Assembly (NCBI GenBank): GCA_038231615.1
Contig: JBBRLA010000263.1
Span: 1 to 10,751, forward strand
Direction: 5' to 3'
DNA length: 10,751 nucleotides
From: JBBRLA01 sp038231615
Lineage (GTDB): Bacteria > Myxococcota_A > Polyangia > Palsa-1104 > JAEUJZ01
A program made the translations under genes and the position numbers. Of the stretch, positions 6,555-10,751 are shown in pieces. Each line of letters starts with the position of its first letter. Position 1 is the first letter of the stretch. The notes under the pieces were generated by a model. It had not been told where the DNA came from. It was given only the letters and a program-made list of their open reading frames with translations, and made no database searches.

Positions 6555-7367
6555 CTACGGACGGACCTCGACAGGCAAGCTGATGGTCTGTCCAGGCATC
6601 CCCGGCCTGGCGATCTGGATCTCCAGGTTCCACGGCCCCGAAACGCCGGGCGGCAAGTCATCGGTGCGCGCGTCCAGCCAGCACATGCCCTTGGGGTCGC
6701 ACTGCCCCCGATGCTTCCACAAGACCGTCTGCCCGCTCTGGCTGGAGAGACGGTGGGCCGTCATCTCGACGGGCCCCGACACGGGAGACGCCGGCCGCAT
6801 GCGCACCTGGAATCGGCCCCCCCGGGACAGCGTCGTGCGCGCCGCAGGATTGTCGCCAGGTGAAGTCGGCGATGAGAGAAACTGAGTCCCGTCCATGGGG
6901 AAGAGGGTGATCTGGCCCTGATACGGGGAAAGTGGCGCCGGCGCGCGGAACTGGAACAGGAGAAACGAGGCGGCGGCCATGGCGGCGATCCCCATCCCCA
7001 GGGGCCACCTGCTTCTTGCAGGGTGGCGGGCAGTTCCCTTGCTTCCGAGCGGCGCCGAGCCGGATCGCTTCGCCGTCCCGATGGGGATCACCTGGGCCGG
7101 CGCGCCACGGGAGCGCCGGGCCTGCTCGACCAGCGACCGGGTCAACCGCTGGCGAGCCTCCACGGGCAGGGGCACATAGAGCGCAGCCACCCTGCCGGTT
7201 TCCGGGTCCTCCTTCGCCCGCGCTCGCCAGGTGGCGACCTCGTCTTCATCCTCATCGCCATCTTCGTCACCCTGGGGCTCCCCGCGCAGGAGTCGCTCGC
7301 CCCGGTCGATCTCATCCTCCCGGTCCAGCGCCAGAAGGACCGCCTTTGCCTGGTCTTTCATATCCAT
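6555..7367 (-). CDS. Single-pass membrane protein in anti-sigma position, with periplasmic domain
   Basis: 270 aa from the ATG at 7367 (a second ATG is two codons in). N-terminal residues 1-120 are cytoplasmic and include an acidic run DEDGDEDEDE (34-43), a WRARAKEDPETGRVAALYVP stretch (47-66) and a basic, low-complexity linker. A transmembrane helix follows at about 121-140 (WPLGMGIAAMAAASFLLFQF). The periplasmic part (141-270) is strand-rich, with two cysteines (223, 229). Its position directly after the sigma gene and its topology are those of membrane anti-sigma factors, but no HxxxCxxC zinc anti-sigma motif is present, so the role is inferred from context. RPASPVSGPV (191-200) and WNLEIQIAR (246-254) recur in the membrane protein after the CHAT gene. 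Separated from the sigma gene by 70 bases. Confidence 0.75.
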   Translation of the reverse strand: MDMKDQAKAVLLALDREDEIDRGERLLRGEPQGDEDGDEDEDEVATWRARAKEDPETGRVAALYVPLPVEARQRLTRSLVEQARRSRGAPAQVIPIGTAKRSGSAPLGSKGTARHPARSRWPLGMGIAAMAAASFLLFQFRAPAPLSPYQGQITLFPMDGTQFLSSPTSPGDNPAARTTLSRGGRFQVRMRPASPVSGPVEMTAHRLSSQSGQTVLWKHRGQCDPKGMCWLDARTDDLPPGVSGPWNLEIQIARPGMPGQTISLPVEVRP

Positions 7368-7437
7368 CAGCGGACTTGCCTCATGAATGCCCTACGTATT
7401 GGACCCGGAAAGACTGACCGGGTTTCGTCTTCCCGGC

Positions 7438-8058
7438 CTAGCACAAGAGCTTGCGCACGATCTCGCGCATCTTGATGATGAGCCGCCGCTTGCGCTGGTG
7501 CACCCTCTGAGAAGAAAAGCCCAGCTTTTCGGCGATCTCCTCGCAGGTGAGATCCTGTCGCAGTAGCGTAAAGAGCTGCGCGTTCTCCCCGTCGAGTTCG
7601 GCGGCCACCTGGGAAAGGATCTGCATCCCCGCCAACTGGTGAAGCACATCTACCGTCTCCGTCGGGCCATCGAAGTCATCTGCCGGGGGCAGCGGCTCCA
7701 CCCGCCGCCGTCGACGCAGGATGTCCAGGACGCGAGAGCGTGCCCACATGCACAGGTAGATACACAGGCTGCCCTTGTCGGGCACCCACTTCCCCAGGCG
7801 CTCGTCCAGCTCGCCGATGAGCTGGGCCAGGATCTGCTGGTGGATGTCGTCCCGATCTTCCCGTGTGCCGCCGCGGCGCACCAGCACCCGCGCGACCACC
7901 GGCAAGAGGAGCTGGACGACAAAATCAAAGAAGACCCCGAGGGCCTGGGGCTCTCTGGCCAGGACCTGATCGACCAGCTCCCGGCTTAACGGACAGTTCT
8001 CTTGGGACAGAGGTTCCCCGGGAGATGACGCGATGCGTGAAGGGGTAAGGGTTCTCAT
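7438..8058 (-). CDS. ECF-type RNA polymerase sigma factor
   Basis: 206 aa from the ATG at 8058. Region 2 spans about 39-119: ALGVFFDFVVQ, then RRGGTREDRDDIHQQIL and WARSRVLDILRRRRR, matching the sigma70 region 2 pattern for core binding and -10 recognition. A 30-residue linker follows. Region 4 spans about 150-205, with the helix-turn-helix TCEEIAEKLGFSSQRVHQRK that would bind the -35 element. Regions 1.1, 1.2 and 3 are absent, as in ECF factors. Alternative in-frame starts are ATG 8085 and GTG 8106; none has a clear Shine-Dalgarno, and 8058 is chosen because homology begins some 25 residues later. It is the first gene of a five-gene minus-strand run ending at 2726, so it probably drives or autoregulates that run. 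I could not identify its target promoter. Confidence 0.88.
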   Translation of the reverse strand: MRTLTPSRIASSPGEPLSQENCPLSRELVDQVLAREPQALGVFFDFVVQLLLPVVARVLVRRGGTREDRDDIHQQILAQLIGELDERLGKWVPDKGSLCIYLCMWARSRVLDILRRRRRVEPLPPADDFDGPTETVDVLHQLAGMQILSQVAAELDGENAQLFTLLRQDLTCEEIAEKLGFSSQRVHQRKRRLIIKMREIVRKLLC

Positions 8059-8106
8059 CCGGCGCGCGCAGGCGGACGGTAGCATGAATCTATGGCCAAG
8101 GATCAC

Positions 8107-8132
8107 CGCTCAGAGCCCCACGTCTCTGAGCG
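8107..8132. terminator. 9-bp perfect hairpin between the GH114 gene and the sigma operon
   Basis: CGCTCAGAG (8107-8115) and CTCTGAGCG (8124-8132) form a perfect 9-bp stem with an 8-base loop, 24 bases past the GH114 stop codon. No U tract follows on the minus strand, so it may be a Rho-assisted 3' end or, if the sigma promoter lies here, an operator. If the sigma gene began at GTG 8106 the hairpin would abut the start. Confidence 0.45.
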
Positions 8133-8155
8133 ACCCAGTGGCTGGCACAGCGGTA

Positions 8156-9109
8156 TCAGAACGGCCAGAAGCATACCACCCGCTGGCCCGCGCTGGCATC
8201 GGTGGCGTAGGGCGAGAAGCCGTACGCGCGGCTCTTCTCGTAGGCGGCCCGTGCGGCGTCGGTCTGGCCGCAGTCACCCACATAGTCCTCCGTGGTGATG
8301 GAGAAGGGGTGACCGTGCGGCATCAGGTAAAGGCCCCTCCACGCGCTCAGCTGCGCCTCGGCGCGGGGGTCGTAGGTGGGGGCGTAGACCTCCTCGTGGG
8401 AGACGCCATCCAGCAGCAGCGGGAACGAGGCGCCGCCCGTCATGCCCAACCGGGTCACGTCCGATGTGGCATTCTGCATCACGAAGAAGAGGGCTGGGAA
8501 TCGCTCGCGCAGCGTACGCACCAGGTCGAGGCCCCCTTGTGCGCACGCAGCGTTGCATGGGCCGTCGGAGGTCTGGGTGCCGTGTTCGACGATTTCCAGG
8601 TTATCGAAGAAGAAGCCATCGACCCCGGTGGCGGCCAGGCGGGGCGCGACGTGGTCCAGGATCAGCTTCTGGTAGTCGGCGTTGCTTGGGTCCATCCAGA
8701 CCTCGTCCGGGAAGCCGCGGTACGGCCCCCGCTGCGCCGCCAGGTTGGTCTCGCACGGAACCAGCCCGCTCGGCGCCGTCTTGTAGTAGCTGCGGAACTG
8801 CTCGCAGGCCCCGAGGTTGAGGTAACTGATGACGCGGTTCCTGCCGCCCGCCTTGAGCGTCGCAATCTGCTCCCTGGTGAAGTTGATCTCCGAGTCCGCG
8901 TCGATGTTGATCAGGCGGAAGGTGGCCGCCACCTGGCCTGAGTCTCCGAGCTGCGCCGCCGTGCCATAGAACGACAGCCAGGGCGCATTGAAGGCACCGG
9001 CTCCGCCGTCGGCGGATCCGGTCTGTCCGGCGCAAGCGGCGAGCAGGGTGGCGAGCAGAAAACTCCCGCCGATGACCTGAACGCGGCCCAAGGTGCTCTT
9101 GGGGTACAT
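8156..9109 (-). CDS. GH114 family lipoprotein (endo-alpha-1,4-galactosaminidase-like)
   Basis: 317 aa from the ATG at 9109. A type II signal peptide ends in LLAAC with lipidation at Cys26, giving a membrane lipoprotein facing out. The body matches the GH114/TM1410-type TIM barrel: RVISYLNLGACEQFRSYY (92-109), DEVWMDPSNADYQKLIL (135-151), GVDGFFFDNLEI (162-173) and DGVSHEEVYAP (234-244). In characterised GH114 enzymes an Asp and a Glu are catalytic; candidates here are Asp164 or Asp169 and Glu239 or Glu240. The family cleaves galactosamine-containing exopolysaccharides, so a role in matrix remodelling or defence against other biofilms is plausible but not shown. Six further cysteines (102, 119, 185, 189, 280, 313) suggest disulfides. 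It has its own upstream promoter candidate and a 3' hairpin, so it is probably a single-gene unit. Confidence 0.85.
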   Translation of the reverse strand: MYPKSTLGRVQVIGGSFLLATLLAACAGQTGSADGGAGAFNAPWLSFYGTAAQLGDSGQVAATFRLINIDADSEINFTREQIATLKAGGRNRVISYLNLGACEQFRSYYKTAPSGLVPCETNLAAQRGPYRGFPDEVWMDPSNADYQKLILDHVAPRLAATGVDGFFFDNLEIVEHGTQTSDGPCNAACAQGGLDLVRTLRERFPALFFVMQNATSDVTRLGMTGGASFPLLLDGVSHEEVYAPTYDPRAEAQLSAWRGLYLMPHGHPFSITTEDYVGDCGQTDAARAAYEKSRAYGFSPYATDASAGQRVVCFWPF

Positions 9110-9137
9110 GAACTCGAGGGTACGCGATCCCCGTGGG

Positions 9138-9165
9138 ATTATTTCAATCCATTTCTTCGTCGCAA
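9138..9165 (-). promoter_or_regulatory. Candidate sigma70-type promoter for the GH114 gene
   Basis: On the minus strand TTGCGA (9165-9160), a 16-base spacer and AATAAT (9143-9138) match the -35 at 4/6 and the -10 at 5/6. Transcription would start near 9131, giving a leader of about 22 bases before the ATG at 9109. It lies in the only AT-rich patch of the 96-base gap between the two genes. Confidence 0.5.
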
Positions 9166-9205
9166 GGCGATCCGGTAGACCGGCATGCTGGAGTGGGTGT
9201 AGGGG

Positions 9206-10741
9206 TCACGGACCAGGGGCGTTGGGCGACGGGGGATTGGGGCCCTTGCTTCGGGGGTCCTCGCCGGCGAGCTGCGCGTGCAGCCAGTACGACACGTTGC
9301 CCTGGCCATCCGGGATTCGCGAGAGCAGGACCTCCATCGCCACATCCAGCGCCGGGGCCAGCTCGTCAGGATGATCTTTGCCCATCATCTGCTCCATGTC
9401 ATTGCAGGACACCGGCAGGCCGGCGTCGATGATGAGCTGCAACGAAAGGCGCCCCTGCTGCACCCGGTCCCCGCCGCGCAGTTGTCCCATGATGTCGTTC
9501 ACCAGGCCCTGCAGGGGTACGGCCTGTGCCAGAAGCTCGCCGATCTGCCGCAACACATCCGGCAGGTCGTGGCGCAGCAGCACCTTGAAGAGGAGCTGCC
9601 GGAGAAGGAGCCGTGACTGGCGGGGCAGGGAGGGGCCCAGGGCAGTGAGCAGCGGCTCATGGGTATCGGGGAGCGTCGGCAGATCTAGGAACCAGTCTTG
9701 ATGGGGTTGTCGATGGCTGAATCGGGGTTTGGCGTTGTTGATGCCGGGCCCTTCCGCGGGAAATGTCCCGCTCACGATCAGGGCGCGCAACCAGGGGCCG
9801 GGCGAGGCAGCGAGTTCTGGCGGCACGACGGCGCAGACGATGGCCAGCGCGTCTTCGATCACCAGCCACAGGTCCGGGTCCTGTGCATCGCGCCGCAGGA
9901 TAGTCAGCTCTTCGCAACTCACCGGTAGGCCCGCGTCGATGACGAGCTGAAGCGCCAGCGTCCCCCCTCGCACCCGGTCCTGGCTCTGCAGTTCCCCCAT
10001 GACCTCGGCCACCAGATCGAGATCCGGCTCCGGCATGGCATGCACCAGAAGCTTGCGGAATCGCCGCAAGAGTTCCGGCACGTCCTCGTTCTCAAATTCC
10101 TCGACCAGGCAAAGCAGGTGGTTCGTCGCCAGAAGCCGCGACTCATAGGGGGCGGTCGCCAAGGCCGAGAGCACCGGATCGTAGTGCTCGGAAAGGGGCG
10201 GCAGCTCATCGAACGCATACCCGCCGAGTTGTCGATGGCTGAAGCTCCTGATGGCCTCCGCCGGTACCGGGCGGGCCCGCTCCGCTCGGGCCATCATGTT
10301 CGCCGCTATCTCTGGCATTTCCTCCGGCCCATGCTCTTGTGGACTGAAGGGGTTGGCATGTGCCGGCAACTGCGTGGCGATAATGGGCGTCAGTATTCGC
10401 TGTTGCAGGGCGGAACCGGCGATGACCGGAGCAGCGGCGGAGACCTGCGCGGACGTGCTTGCCGGGACGCCATCGCCATAGGCCAGCCAGCACGGCGAGA
10501 GGCCCAGCGTGGTGTTCCTGGGGCCCAGCGTGGTGCTCGTAGGGCCCACCGTGGTGTTCGTGGGGCCCACCGTGGTGTTCGTGGGGCCCACCGTGGTGTT
10601 CGTGGGGCCCACCGTGGTGTTCGTAGGGCCCAGCGGGCCAGTGATCAGCCAGCAACCAGGTCCGCTGCTTTCGCTTGACGGAACGCCCACTTCCGGTGTT
10701 CGATCCGCGCACGGCCCGATGTATTCTTCACCTGCGCCCAT
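9206..10741 (-). CDS. Unrecognised protein with TNTTVGP repeats and two tandem copies of a ~155-aa domain, possibly 5'-truncated
   Basis: 511 aa if it starts at ATG 10741, but the frame stays open through the last 10 bases, so the true start may lie outside the window. Residues 40-80 carry a seven-residue repeat (TNTTVGP and variants). The rest contains two homologous helical domains: copy A at about 167-325 and copy B at about 341-492. Both begin FSHRQ (167 and 341), contain a Leu-rich run with LLRRFRKLLVHAMP versus LRQIGELLAQAVP, then DRVRGGTLALQLVIDAGLPV versus DRVQQGRLSLQLIIDAGLPV, each ending in SC. The C-terminus is Pro-rich. No signal peptide, membrane segment or catalytic motif; the domain could be a helical scaffold. 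The family is unknown to me. In the repeat section an alternative frame is also open (GTG 10712 to 10206) and reads His-rich, so the N-terminal frame is less certain than the duplicated part. Confidence 0.72.
   Translation of the reverse strand: MGAGEEYIGPCADRTPEVGVPSSESSGPGCWLITGPLGPTNTTVGPTNTTVGPTNTTVGPTNTTVGPTSTTLGPRNTTLGLSPCWLAYGDGVPASTSAQVSAAAPVIAGSALQQRILTPIIATQLPAHANPFSPQEHGPEEMPEIAANMMARAERARPVPAEAIRSFSHRQLGGYAFDELPPLSEHYDPVLSALATAPYESRLLATNHLLCLVEEFENEDVPELLRRFRKLLVHAMPEPDLDLVAEVMGELQSQDRVRGGTLALQLVIDAGLPVSCEELTILRRDAQDPDLWLVIEDALAIVCAVVPPELAASPGPWLRALIVSGTFPAEGPGINNAKPRFSHRQPHQDWFLDLPTLPDTHEPLLTALGPSLPRQSRLLLRQLLFKVLLRHDLPDVLRQIGELLAQAVPLQGLVNDIMGQLRGGDRVQQGRLSLQLIIDAGLPVSCNDMEQMMGKDHPDELAPALDVAMEVLLSRIPDGQGNVSYWLHAQLAGEDPRSKGPNPPSPNAPGP
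10500..10625. repeat. Six tandem 21-bp repeats (minisatellite) in the duplicated-domain gene
   Basis: Units start at 10500, 10521, 10542, 10563, 10584 and 10605, with plus-strand consensus gggcccaccgtggtgttcgt plus a final g or a. Units 3-5 are identical; units 1, 2 and 6 have a few substitutions. Read on the minus strand they give TNTTVGP in the assigned frame and HEHHGGP in the next frame. Confidence 0.92.
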
Positions 10742-10751
10742 CTCTAAAGCA

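Noticed and set aside
2726..8058. CHAT-gasdermin defence pair
   Set aside because: No gasdermin-like pore-forming protein is visible beside the protease; the neighbours are single-helix anchored proteins and a sigma factor.

Overview
The window is GC-rich and carries several traits common in Myxococcota (Deltaproteobacteria sensu lato): a lysine/alanine/proline-repeat histone H1-like protein, a TPR-CHAT protease, lipoprotein enzymes, a Cys-rich exported protein with a YCT-x-C...CPxGxxC pattern, and many proteins with no recognisable family. The assignment is inferred from content alone; no rRNA, tRNA or marker gene is present.

Layout from left to right. 1-257 (-): the 5' end of an H1-like basic protein running off the left edge. 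324-758 (-) and 855-1349 (+): two divergent proteins that both look START/SRPBCC-like (polyketide-cyclase type and DUF2505). They share a 96-bp intergenic region with an AT-rich TTATAA core that could serve as the -10 box in both directions. 1565-2329 (-): a membrane-anchored TPR-like protein. 2365-2739 (+): a small single-pass protein with eight cysteines, whose 3' end overlaps the next gene.

2726-8058 (-) is the core of the window and reads as one operon, transcribed right to left: an ECF-type sigma factor; a single-pass membrane protein in the usual anti-sigma position; a 93-aa protein ending in three GD(H/P)GGGN(L/M) repeats; a 922-aa lipoprotein with a TPR-like region and a CHAT protease domain with intact His/Cys; and a second single-pass membrane protein translationally coupled to the CHAT gene by an ATGA overlap. 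The extracytoplasmic parts of the two membrane proteins share a recognisable motif set. I infer an envelope-localised CHAT protease/sigma signalling module. The logic resembles the TPR-CHAT plus sigma-factor arrangement of type III-E CRISPR systems, but no CRISPR component is visible here.

8156-9109 (-): a lipoprotein of the GH114 (alpha-1,4-galactosaminidase-like) family with a plausible promoter of its own. A 9-bp hairpin separates it from the sigma operon. 9206-10741 (-): an unrecognised protein with a 21-bp minisatellite near its N-terminus and two tandem copies of a roughly 155-residue domain; its reading frame stays open to the right edge, so it may be 5'-truncated.

Nearly everything lies on the minus strand; only 855-1349 and 2365-2739 are on plus. 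No intergenic gap exceeds 300 bases; the largest (1350-1564) holds only hairpins.
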